Shown one piece after another: positions 12,176-21,630 of a stretch of 64,000 bases of DNA; the first letter of the stretch is position 1, and each line of letters begins with the position of its first letter. The notes under the pieces were generated by a model, which saw only the letters and a list, made by a program, of their open reading frames with translations, ran no database searches and was not told where the DNA came from. The stretch is from Spinacia oleracea (lineage: Eukaryota; Streptophyta; Magnoliopsida; Caryophyllales; Amaranthaceae): contig NC_079491.1 of NCBI RefSeq assembly GCF_020520425.1, positions 2,914,001 through 2,978,000 of the forward strand, read 5' to 3'. Position numbers and translations under genes: made by a program.

Positions 12176-12768
12176 GATTATGGTTAAGGTTTTGTAGGAG
12201 ATAGAGTAGAATGTTTAGGTTTTGGTTTTGCTATAGGTTTTTTATTCTAAGGTTTGATTAATTTAATTTAATCCCGCAGAATTATTTTTTTTTTTTTTTA
12301 ATGAGAATATAGTACGCAGTTATCAAGGACTTAAAACACCGCTCTATATGTTATTGATTTAAATATTGTATATATTAAATATTTATTTTTTATTATGGTA
12401 AAAAATATGAAACGGTTAAGTGATGTAACCGTTCTGTATTCTTTCTCCCATAGAACTGTTATTAGAGAAAACCGTATTCTATTATCCTATGAAACGCTTA
12501 AAACACTTAACCGTACTCTATTTAGCGTTACATATTCTAACTTTTGTAGTAGTGTTTATAATATAAAAGTTACAGAAAAATAAGTTAAAGTTACGAAAAT
12601 TTGCATAAAAGTTATCTTGGTGTACAATAAATTTATTGTACACCTTGTGCGTGCAAGACCTTTTGTAAATAATTAGGTGGGTAGAAAAGTTACTAAAAAT
12701 GGAGGTGCGCCTCCTAATAAAATACAGTCGGAAATGATAAGTGTGACTCCTGAAAAATACGGAGGAAG

Positions 12769-13207
12769 TATATAACTGTGTAATTAGGAGGTGTTTGGCC
12801 CATAAAAAGCAAAAGGATTGAAACAACAAAAGGATAAAAGGAGTAGGAAAAGCAAAACCCTTTTAACTTAAGCTAATGTTTGGGTGATAATTGTTATCAT
12901 TCCACTTATATTCCTTCTCTGATTCTCTCACCATTGCCCAACCACATATTCTCTCCCCCTCTATCTCTCTTGTAGTGTCGTTGATGTCGCCTTCCTCTGC
13001 ATTATTGCCTGTCGCTTCTCTAACTGTCTTCATTCTCTTATTGTATCACCATCACTTAACTACATATCTTCTCTTATTGTCCAGCCACAAAAGGTCAATT
13101 TTGATGTTGATGTTTCCGGAGAGATATAATCTCTTAGGATATTTATGTACAATAGACTTCTAGTCGTATTAGTTTTCTAATACAACCATGACTAATGTTG
13201 TAACCCA
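12769..13207. other. Gap without a recognised gene
   Basis: Unique-looking AT-rich sequence between the nested TE block and the Mutator-like element. Short frames are present but without codon bias or a recognisable domain. Confidence 0.5.
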
Positions 13208-13216
13208 TTATATATT

Positions 13217-14333
13217 CAGATTTTTCATGAAATGACATGAGGTTTGCCTTAATGCACCAAGTACCCCTAAACTTTCCAAAATGCACCAAATACCCCCAAG
13301 GTTTAAAATTAAACAATAACACAAAATGCCCTTAATGAGCATTTTCCTTCCATTCCGTTAAGTCTCCATTAGCGTGAATTACTTTTTTTACCTTGCTCAA
13401 CCATTATCTCTACTAATCCAAATTTTAACACTTAATTAAATTAATTAAACCACAAAAAAATATTTAACTACTATTATTTTAAAAAATCCAAAACTTTTGT
13501 TTGGCCTTTCCTCTTCCTTCACGCCATCAATCATCATCATTAATCCCTAATTAACTCACTTTTCCCTTTTCCTTTTCTCTCTCCCCCTTCCTTTCTTCCC
13601 TGGCCTTTCCTCCGTGGCTGCTTCCTTCTTCCCTCTTCCCAGTTCCCAGATCCCCGATTGACCACCATAACCACCAACCTTTCAGGCGCCATCACCGCCC
13701 AAAACCCGGTTCCATTAACCCACTAATCCTTGTGTTCGATCTACAAAGACAAAGCCAAAGCCCCTTCATTCCCTCATTGTTCCGCCATCTTTAAGAAAAA
13801 ATCCAGAAATCTACCAATTCATCGATCCCAGATTGACCTCCCCTTTGCCATCATACATAAAAAAAAGCCAAAAATACAATGCAATTCAACTGAATAAAAG
13901 AATACCCAGAAAGTGGAAAAAAAAAAAGTTGAGTGAAATACAATACCCATTAATTTTGACGAGTTGGCCATGACAGGTGAAGCGGAGGTCGGATATAGTA
14001 AAGGAGCGGAGGAAGAGGAGGAGGAGGAAGGTGTTGTAGTGGAAGCATATATCATTCCATATAAGAAAGACAACGGCAATGGAGGATTATGAAGGTGAAA
14101 TAATAGGGTTAACAATGAAGATTGAAAAAGGAAATAGAAAGAGGGGAGAGAAAGATAAAGGGGAAAGAGGGAGATTAAAAAATGTTCTCGAAAAAGTTAA
14201 CGGAATGGACGGAAAATGCTCATTAAGGGAACTTTGTGTTGTTTTAAACCCCAGGGGTATTTGGTGCATTTTAGAAAGTTTAGGGGTATTTGGTGCATTA
14301 AGGAAAACCTCATGGTCATTTCATGAAAATCCG
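13217..14333. mobile_element. Mutator-like element (MULE) with long terminal inverted repeats
   Basis: Terminal inverted repeats of about 145 bases contain TTTCATGAAATG and, further in, CACCAAATACCCC. A 9-base duplication TTATATATT flanks the element (13208-13216 and 14334-14342), the hallmark of Mutator-like elements. There is no transposase. The interior contains pyrimidine-rich and short-exon-like sequence on the minus strand, so acquired host sequence (Pack-MULE behaviour) is possible but unproven. A relative with similar ends lies at 25195-26567. Confidence 0.8.
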
Positions 14334-14539
14334 TTATATATTTTGATCAATGATAACACTCCAATTACGGAGTTTCACAATCTTACATGGTGTCACAGCT
14401 AGGAAATTATTCCACAATTTCTTTTTCCTAAAAATCTTCGTATTTAGTTGACCCTTTCATGTGCACGTTGCCTTAATAAACTACGCGACCATAGTTTTTA
14501 GCGGATAAACCTAATTCAGGGCCAAACCTTCCCGTCGAT

Positions 14540-15960
14540 GTGAACTATTGGGGAATAGGCGTTGCACCAGCCACGTCAAGCACCATCTTATGACGTCTTC
14601 CTTATTCCGCAAGAACGACAATATCATGAAGCTCCCTGCTTCCCTCCCTTGTTTGATCAATATCATGACAAAAGACAATGAGGTTGTCGATCTGCAACCC
14701 AAAATCACCCCTCCTCCTCCTCCTCCATCCAAAGATTACCATCCAGCCAACGCGATTAACAATATTAAGAACGAAGTACCCCGAAACTCTTGATCGTGAG
14801 AAAGGAAACTACTATAGTTGGGTTGAGTTGTTTGAAATTCATTGTCACTCGTGAAACGGTATTGATCGTATAGATCCCAAATCTCCTCGTCCTAACATCA
14901 CACATGCACAGTGGAATCATTTGGACTCGATTGTGAAAAAGTGGATCTATAACACAATTACGCAACACAATTCTCTACAGGAATGCAACGACTCAGGAAA
15001 CGTGGGACATAATGACAAATATTTTCCAAGACAACTGTTAAATGCGTGCAACTTATCTTGAGAATGAATTTAACAATTTATTTGTTGACAATTTTCCAGA
15101 TGTGACAACCTACTTTCAGAAATTAAAGGACTTGAAAGACCAATTATCTAAAATTGGTCAATTTGTATCCGGAAAAACTTTAATATTACGTCTTTGTGCA
15201 GGTTTGATCGAATTTGACTATGATGGACTTGCGCAACAAATATGTCAAACCAAACCTCTTGCTCCCTTCGAAGAATTAATCCCGCTCTCGGGTCTTGCTT
15301 GAAGAGTCCCGATGTGCTACAAAATAGCATATCGGACATGCACTATTGGCGCACAACATCACCACCAACACAGTGGCCTCCTCCCAGCCAACGCTGCAAC
15401 ACCCCACTGGGCACGGACGATGGGGTGGTGGTCGTTGTAACAACAACAAAGGTGGAAAGGGGCATGGTAGAGGTTATGGTGACATCAAGCCACATCAATA
15501 GACCCAACAACATCATCAACAACAACAAAAACACTAGCCTAACCATTCCGTGTCTACTGAGCTAAGTGCACAACAAGCCCAATTTGGGGAATCCTTTCAA
15601 CAGTGGGCTACCCAGAATGTTTGGGCCCAACCTCTTGATCCCTTTCCAACACAACAACCACGGTCCATTTTAGGCAGACATCCAACACAACAGACCTACA
15701 AGGCGACACATGACCCATCCATGACACCGACTGACTTGGCATCTTCATACTCTATGACGACTCTTCCAAATCCGGACAACCAGTGGTACTTGGACTAGGG
15801 TGCACCTCTCATATAAAGAACAATTCTAGTAATCTTTTGCCCTTGTTTAATTCAAACACCAAAAATCATATTTTAGTTAGTGATGGACACCATATTCCAG
15901 TAACAGGATTTGGACATATCATCTTTCCCTCCTCCACTAAACCACTTATCCTTTCCTAGC
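14540..15960 (+). mobile_element. Degenerate Ty1/copia gag and protease remnant
   Basis: Fragments of a copia gag polyprotein are spread over different frames: NYYSWVELFEIH-like text near 14805, the ATYLENEFNNLFVDNFPDVT block and LKDLKDQLSKIGQFVSG at 15042-15180, then a Gln-rich tail at 15550-15798. The protease start WYLD-x-G-C-T-S-H-I is found at 15786-15815 with a stop replacing the residue after WYLD. Several frameshifts and stops make it non-functional. LTRs and pol were not found. The Gly/His-rich stretch near 15440 may be a decayed nucleic-acid-binding region. Confidence 0.75.
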
Positions 15961-17062
15961 CCTTCAAATCATTAAGAACCTAATCTCATTTCATAAATTT
16001 ACAGCTGGAAAATTCTGTGTCTAATTGAATTTGAATTTGAATTTGACCCATTTGATTTTTCTGTGAAGGACCTTCGCACAGGGAGTATAATAACAAGATG
16101 TGAGAGTCTCTGAAGGACCATGTTTCACAATCTCAAAGTTTTAAAAGTTTGACAAACTCTATAAAATATGATGATGATAGATATATTTTATATTGTTATT
16201 GTATTATTTGTTGGATTTGTAGGGTTGTGGGTTTTCGGGTGGATGTGGGTTTAGAATGAGTTTTCAGAGTGATGGGGTTTTTGAGAGGGGTTGGGTGGAT
16301 TTTCAAGATGGTGGGAGTTTTTCGTGCTTTTTTGGGTGGTTGGGGGTGGGTTTGAAGGTGGTGGGTATTTTTCCAAGTTCTTTTTTGGTTGTAGGGGTGG
16401 TTTCAAGATTGTGATGGATAGTTGTGGGGGATGGTGTTGGTGGGTGACTGGGTGAGGTGGCTATATCGGCTAGGGTATTAGGAATATGTCAAGGTGTATC
16501 TTATAAGCTTGGTCTAGGTTAGTTAAAATGGTGGTCAAGGTTTTAAGATGTTAAGGGAAATCAAAATGGATTGCAACTGGGAGAGGGAATTTCCGAATAT
16601 GATTTGAAGAGTTTGGCAGCTCTATCGCACTAACAGATAAACAATGGATCCACTCGTTGGGTGAAAAAAAATAAAGAGGGTAAAAAGAATGATAAACGAG
16701 GCCTAACAAACTACACCTAATGAAAATCATATTTGTCAGTATTACGTTTAGATGAATAACCCAAACCAAACATCCCCTTAGCATAAATAAAGATAATACG
16801 AAGTAATACTTTAAGCCAAGATAAAACACATTTTGTTTCATTATGCTTAGGTCGTCAACAATTTTTTTTGCATATGCATTTTTCTATATAAAGGAAAAGG
16901 GTAAATTGACTTTTACCACATAGAAAAACACTAATTTGTTTCTTTAACGCTATTAATTTCAAATTTTTATTTTACTACCTAAGAAAAATAAGAAAAGGGA
17001 TTTTACCACCTTTTAACAAAAAAATGACTATTTTTTGTGGGCCACTATAACAGCTAATTTAG
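15961..17062. other. Gap without a gene; GT-rich tract
   Basis: From about 16200 to 16500 the plus strand is strikingly G/T-rich (runs such as GGTGGTTGGGGGTGGG), with G-run spacing that could support quadruplex formation. The rest is AT-rich and shows no coding signal. Confidence 0.5.
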
Positions 17063-17064
17063 TA

Positions 17065-17389
17065 CTCCCTCCGTCCCTTAATACTCGCCCCAGTTTGACT
17101 GACACAAAATTTTAGGCGATTTAATTGACTTATTAATTTATTAGGAGGTAGTTAACAGTGGGGTATTTTTTTTTACTATAGTTAGTGAAAAAATTGTCAA
17201 ATAAAGGGGTGCAGGTGGGGGTGGGTTAAATTTTTAATGCTTTTAAAGGAAGTAAGAATATATGTGGGACATGGTCAAGTGAGAGAAATGATTTAATATT
17301 AGTAAAAGTATGTCATTTATAGAAACTGGACGAGTACTAAAAGATGTCTTTATAAGGAAAGCGGGACGAGTATTAAGGGACAGATTGAG
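17065..17389. mobile_element. Stowaway MITE
   Basis: The ends are CTCCCTCCGTCCCTTAATAC and the degenerate inverse GTATTAAGGGACAGATTGAG, with TA on both sides (17063-17064 and 17390-17391). About 325 bases, non-coding. It belongs to the same family as the elements at 44362 and 55909. Confidence 0.85.
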
Positions 17390-17714
17390 TATTTTCTTGT
17401 AGATTTCCACGATTTAATCCATACAACACGAAACTATGGGTGAGATAAGTATAAATTAGGAAACGGGGGAGGTTGATTTTGTGTATCGTAATTCGACGTT
17501 CTCGTTCGCTAAAAATGTCTGCGTACTTTACGTGAAAGGACCGTTGTGCCCTTATAAAGCTCTACCCCTCCTCAAGCTTTCACCCTCCCCCTTATTCAGA
17601 CAGCTCATACCATTGTCCGACGAAAATATCTGGCAGCTCTGCCTCACCTCACCATCTCCAACATTACCACCACCGCCCCTTCACCATCCTCACAGTGCCT
17701 TCACCATTAGGGTT

Positions 17715-17895
17715 GTGCAAAACTATCCGAAAAACCAAAAACCCGAAAATCCGAACCGAAACCGAACCGAATATTAGGGTACCCGAACCGATAACGATTT
17801 TGGTTTGGGTACCCGATCCAAATCTTTGTTAGCGGGTCGGGTAACCGATACCCGTTAACAAAGATTCGGGTACCCGAATTACCCGAAAAGCTAAA
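17715..17895. repeat. Repeat rich in GGGTACCCGAA words
   Basis: Short words such as ACCCGAA, CCGAACCGAA and GGGTACCCGA recur many times. AATCTTTGTTAGCGGGT is followed after a short gap by its inverse ACCCGTTAACAAAGATT. This type of sequence is common in plant intergenic MITEs; ends were not defined. Confidence 0.45.
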
Positions 17896-18029
17896 ATTTA
17901 ATATTTCTTAAAAAAAATAACGTTGAATATTCTGGAGAGCCAAATAACCTAATTCATTTTGTGAGTTCGCCGTTCTGGCTCTTCTCCTCTTATTGTCTTT
18001 CTCTCTCTCCCCTCAAAAAACTCTGATCA

Positions 18030-18386
18030 GGCCCTATTTGGTTCATTATTAGTAAAGGAAAGGAAGAGAAAAGAAAGGAAGGGAAAAGAAAGGAAAAGAA
18101 GGGAAGGGAAAGTGATTTAATTTCCCTGTGTTTGGTTTAAAGGAAAGAAAGGAAGAGAAGGAAAAAGAAATATAAATGACAGCTTTTAATTTTCTCTTTC
18201 TTTCCGAATTCCTCCAATTTTAGGAGGAAAGGAAAGTGAAATTTTTATAAAAGAGCTTTCCTTCCAATTCCCTTCCTTTACTTTCACTTCCCATATAATT
18301 ATTTGTACCAAATACAGGAAATCTTATTTTAACTTTTCTTTCTTTTCTTTTCTTTTCCTTCCAATTCTTCCCAACCAAATAAGGCC
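18030..18386. mobile_element. Tourist-like MITE, purine-rich interior
   Basis: The left end GGCCCTATTTGGTT is mirrored by AACCAAATAAGGCC at the right end. The flanks are TCA and TGA, close to but not an exact 3-base target duplication. The interior is dominated by GGAAAGGAAGG runs on the left and their complement on the right, so the whole element can fold back. Confidence 0.6.
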
Positions 18387-18390
18387 TGAG

Positions 18391-18552
18391 TCTTCGAGTT
18401 CTCTCATTCGAGTCCGCCGCATCGCCTCTCCTCCTCTCCATCTCAACCACCGTCTCTCATACTGAACGAGTCCGCCCGACTGCCGCTCCTCCTCTCCATC
18501 TCCATCATCTTCTCTCATACTGAAGTGAACGAGTTCGTCGAAGTTTTCCAGG
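18391..18552 (+). other. Possible 5' untranslated exon
   Basis: A C/T-rich stretch with an imperfect direct repeat (CTCCTCTCCATCTC and CTCTCATACTGAA each occur twice) ends at a good donor site, TTTCCAG|GTATGTGA at 18552. It resembles a leader exon. No acceptor or coding exon can be tied to it, and it lies just outside the duplicated DONSON block. Confidence 0.25.
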
Positions 18553-19060
18553 TATGTGAATTTTAATTGAGAACTTAAAGATAATTACTTGTTATTGTCT
18601 ATAAAAATTAAGAAAACCAATTGGAACCATTAAATTAATTGGGTGTATATTTTTTAATTGAAAGTTCTTTTTTTTTTAGGGTTGTAAATTTGTAATCAGC
18701 GAATTGGATTAGTGTATTGCTTGCGAATTGGATTAGTGTAGAACAATGTTCAATTGATAGCTATCTCTCTCAGATATCATATTCAAAAACCATTTATGTG
18801 AATCCCGCAATGTCAACTGTCAAAATGTTGGATATTTGACCTTCCTTTTTATGGTGTTTGCCTGTTTGGTTCAGAATGATGGTTTTGTTCTTGATTAATT
18901 GGGTGTAACATTAAAGTGATGTTGGACTAATTTCTTACGAAGTAAAAATAGCCCCTTTTTATTTAAGTTTTTTAATTAAAATGTTGGGCTTGTTTCAGTA
19001 AAGTAATTGGCTTGTTTGATTAATTAAAAAAATCATAATTGATTTTTTTTCAAAGGAGTT

Positions 19061-19215
19061 GCCTCCCTAAAATGGCGGCACCAAGCCATGGTGAGTCGCC
19101 CGGTAATGGCGGTAGCCACCATGACTCATCCGCAGATATTGGGCGGCTGAGCTATGGTGGCTGCCGCCATTACCAGGTTGCCCACCATGGCTTGGTGCCG
19201 CCATTTTTGGGAGGC
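19061..19215. repeat. 155-base imperfect hairpin (copy A)
   Basis: GCCTCCCTAAAATGGCGGCA at the left pairs with TGCCGCCATTTTTGGGAGGC at the right. The arms continue through CCAAGCCATGG and GGTAATGGCGG with few mismatches to a loop near 19138. GC content is much higher than its surroundings. The copy in B is at 24392-24546. It could be a fold-back MITE or a small-RNA precursor; the sequence alone does not decide. Confidence 0.8.
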
Positions 19216-19769
19216 CCATGTCAATTAAAAACACGTACCTTGAATGATTTTACTTCACTCTAATCTGGGAAATATCTAGATTTCACTCTAATATGTTCTA
19301 GGCGGATCAAACATAAGCTTTTTGTTATCGAGATCATAGTTGTATCAAGGACAATGAAGTTTGATGAATTGATTAACGTTGGGATTTTTTTCTATTGGCA
19401 CAACTCTACAGTTCTTGGTAGTTCTATGTTATTCTGTTGCAAAAGAATATAATTTTGTGATTGTTAGACATAATTCTATCTACGATATTGGCTGCTGAAA
19501 TTGGCGGTGGTTGTTTGGCTGTGGTCGGATGCATACCGGAAAAACAAATGCATGAGTATAGGGGGAGAGGGGAAGGGGAAGGGGAAGAGGGGGGCTGATT
19601 TGTAATAAAAAATCATAAAAGTGGGGTTGAGTGGGTGAATGGGAAAATGTGAATGAATTAAATAAGGAATAGTGGGGAAATTTATGGTAAAAAGTCATGT
19701 CCAAAAATAGAAACAAGAAGATCAAATAGGAACGACATTTATAGAAACAAGAAGATCAAAAAGGAATGG

Positions 19770-20012
19770 AGGGAGTAAAAGTTATCTATTTTTTAGTGAT
19801 AAATTTTTTCATTTTAATAAAATTTATTTTTTCGAAATCACTAATAATGTATAAAATTAATCATTTAATCTTTTAAAATGTTTATCTATTAACTTTTTTG
19901 TACTAATATAAAAGTTAATCAAAACAAAGTTAAAGTTACAAAAAAAATGGGTTAAAATTATATTGGTGTATAATAAATTTATTATACACCTTGTACGTGC
20001 AAGACCTTTTGA
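19770..20012. mobile_element. Palindrome-ended MITE-like repeat (uninterrupted copy)
   Basis: This copy contains TAAAAGTTATCTATTTTTTA at the left and the GGTGTATAATAAATTTATTA palindrome near the right end, then TTGTACGTGCAAGACC. It is the empty-site counterpart of two interrupted copies: the one carrying the CACTA element (7688-12664) and the one carrying the Mutator-like element (25108-26730). Confidence 0.7.
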
Positions 20013-20560
20013 AAAAAAAAATAAAAAAAAATAAGGGTACTTTGAGTACTTACTATCCAGTAATGGTTTATCCAAGTCATCTGGCACGGTCCAATCTCAA
20101 AAAAATTCTTCGAAACCCAAAACTGAGCAGGAAAAGTGAACAGGGCGGGAGGAAATGAAATGAAATTGCAATTCAAATACATTACTGAAAACTTCAAGAA
20201 TCTCCTTCTTCCCACTTTTTCCCCCATTTCAATTTCCCCCCCTTTCTCCATTCTCCTTCCTCCTTTCTCTCTCCTCGTACCACATTTTCTTATCCAGGTT
20301 CGCCCTAAATCCCTCGTTTAGGGTGGATTCGATTTTTAAATTATCCTCTTTGTCTCCACCCTTTCTTCCAACCCTAATTTTCGCCTAATTTAATCATTTC
20401 AATCTGGTACTTTTTACTAATTTCTATGCAATTAATTGATCTTTTTTCTAATTAACTTTTGATTTGATTCAAATGAAGGATAAATTTTGTTTGTTTCTGT
20501 AAAAATCGTCAATTGCAGTGAGTGGGTGAATAGAGCTGGCTGTGATTTTGGATTTATAGC

Positions 20561-20683
20561 ATGGCCAAAGTTGCCTAAGTTGTTGCAACCCCAGGTTCTT
20601 TGACTTCAGATTCACCACATTTTTGTGGGGGTGCCATGAATGCTCGTCCTGTTGTGAAGCGAAAGACGCCGTCTGAACTGAGA
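20561..20683 (+). pseudogene. DONSON exon 1, duplicated copy with early stop
   Basis: This is the copy-A equivalent of the functional exon 1 at 27276-27398. After ATG GCC AAA GTT GCC the next codon is TAA (20576-20578), where the other copy has AAA, so translation would end after 5 residues. The rest of the exon, including VVKRKTPSELR and the AGA|GTAAGT donor, is intact. No downstream DONSON exons belong to this copy because the duplication ends within intron 1, although a transcript from its promoter could in principle splice into exon 2 at 31672. Confidence 0.85.
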
Positions 20684-21630
20684 GTAAGTTTTTCGCCTTT
20701 GCTTTGGTTAGTTTCTGTTACATTTGTCTTTGGGAAATTGGAATCTTTATTATGCATTGATTTTATGTATTTGAACTTCTTGATTGTGGAGCGCTTTCAA
20801 TCTTGTAATAAGGATTTCGTATCCGGGGTAAAAGCAAGTGTTGTTTTTCAATTTCGCAGATAGTAGTATAGTACAGAAAGCATAGTAGTACTTATTTCTT
20901 TTTATGAACATAAAAGTTTCTGTAAATCAAGTTTTTGTAGCACAGTTCATTTCTATTCTATTAATCAATATCAAACCCTTTTTCATTGGTTATGATATAG
21001 TCATAAGACCTTGGCTGATTTGGTGCTGCAAATTGTAATTAAACACCCAATAAATAAAGGGGGAAAAAGCGAAACTACTGTATGTTTGGTATCAAACACC
21101 TACTAAATTGACAAAATTTTCCATAGACTAAGAGCTTGTTAGGATAGTAGGAAATGGAGAGAAAAGGAGGGATATAAGCTCCCTTGATTGGATAAAAGGT
21201 TGGGGGAAAGGAGAGGGAGAGATCCGTTTTCCCTCCCTCTTTAGTAAACATCATCACTCCAAAATAGGAGAGATTTAGAGGGAAAGTGGAGCTCACCTTC
21301 TCCCTCCCTTTCTTTACCCCCTCCCCTTCCTCCTCCTCCACTTTCCCTACCCTACCCTACCTTTCCCTTCTGTCTTGCCATCCAAACACATTGTAAGCCC
21401 AGTAAAGATTGATTTGGGGTCACAGGAGTGAGAAAATACTCAGTTATAGATTATTAGGTGTTATATGAAAACATGTTTGCTATTTGGCCTAACTTTTGAT
21501 TAAAGTATGTTGGTTTAGTTCCCAACTTCGCATATATGAAACCTTCTATTACAGATTAATTTCACCCAAGGGTGGTGTTAACTATCCAAGGTTTCATGGT
21601 AAGGGCAGGGGTAAGGGTAAGAGTAGTAGG

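Larger units (their letters stand above)
7877..12554. mobile_element. CACTA (En/Spm) transposon, 4.7 kb, probably non-autonomous
   Basis: The element begins CACTACTACAAAA at 7877 and ends with its inverse TTTTGTAGTAGTG at 12554. It is flanked by a 3-base TTT duplication (7874-7876 and 12555-12557), as expected for CACTA elements. Subterminal repeats of the ACATAACCGTCCTCTATTC type recur at 7980-8270 on the left, with ACCGTTCTGTATTC and related copies at 12410-12540 on the right; these are likely transposase-binding repeats. The interior shows no recognisable TNP2-type transposase, only short frames and exon-like segments. It also holds an (AT)n tract at 10309-10350 and direct repeats at 9776-9811 and 9899-9932. 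Confidence 0.85.
7688..12664. mobile_element. Palindrome-ended MITE-like repeat, split by the CACTA element
   Basis: The parts at 7688-7876 and 12555-12664 are two halves of a repeat whose ends carry a GTGTACAATAAATTTATTGT-type palindrome. Relatives lie at about 19770-20012 and 25108-26730. The uninterrupted relative at 19770 reads straight across the point where the CACTA element sits here, which confirms the nesting. Confidence 0.75.
7477..12768. mobile_element. Outer Stowaway-like MITE, split by nested insertions
   Basis: The left end CTCCCTCCGTATTTTATTAG at 7477 is matched by its inverse at 12768 (GAAAAATACGGAGGAAG). TA flanks both sides (7475-7476 and 12769-12770). Without the insert the element would be only a few hundred bases long. 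It contains a palindrome-ended repeat, which in turn contains a CACTA element. Confidence 0.65.

Noticed and set aside
14079..14402. Plus-strand 107-codon frame
   Set aside because: It runs across the right terminal repeat of the Mutator-like element and out into the flank, so it is not a gene.
16200..16500. GT-rich tract as telomere-like or regulatory element
   Set aside because: No TTTAGGG telomere units are present; the skew alone does not support a functional call.
18220..18518. Minus-strand Arg/Glu-rich frames
   Set aside because: Purine-rich MITE and leader-like sequence read in the antisense frame; composition artefact.
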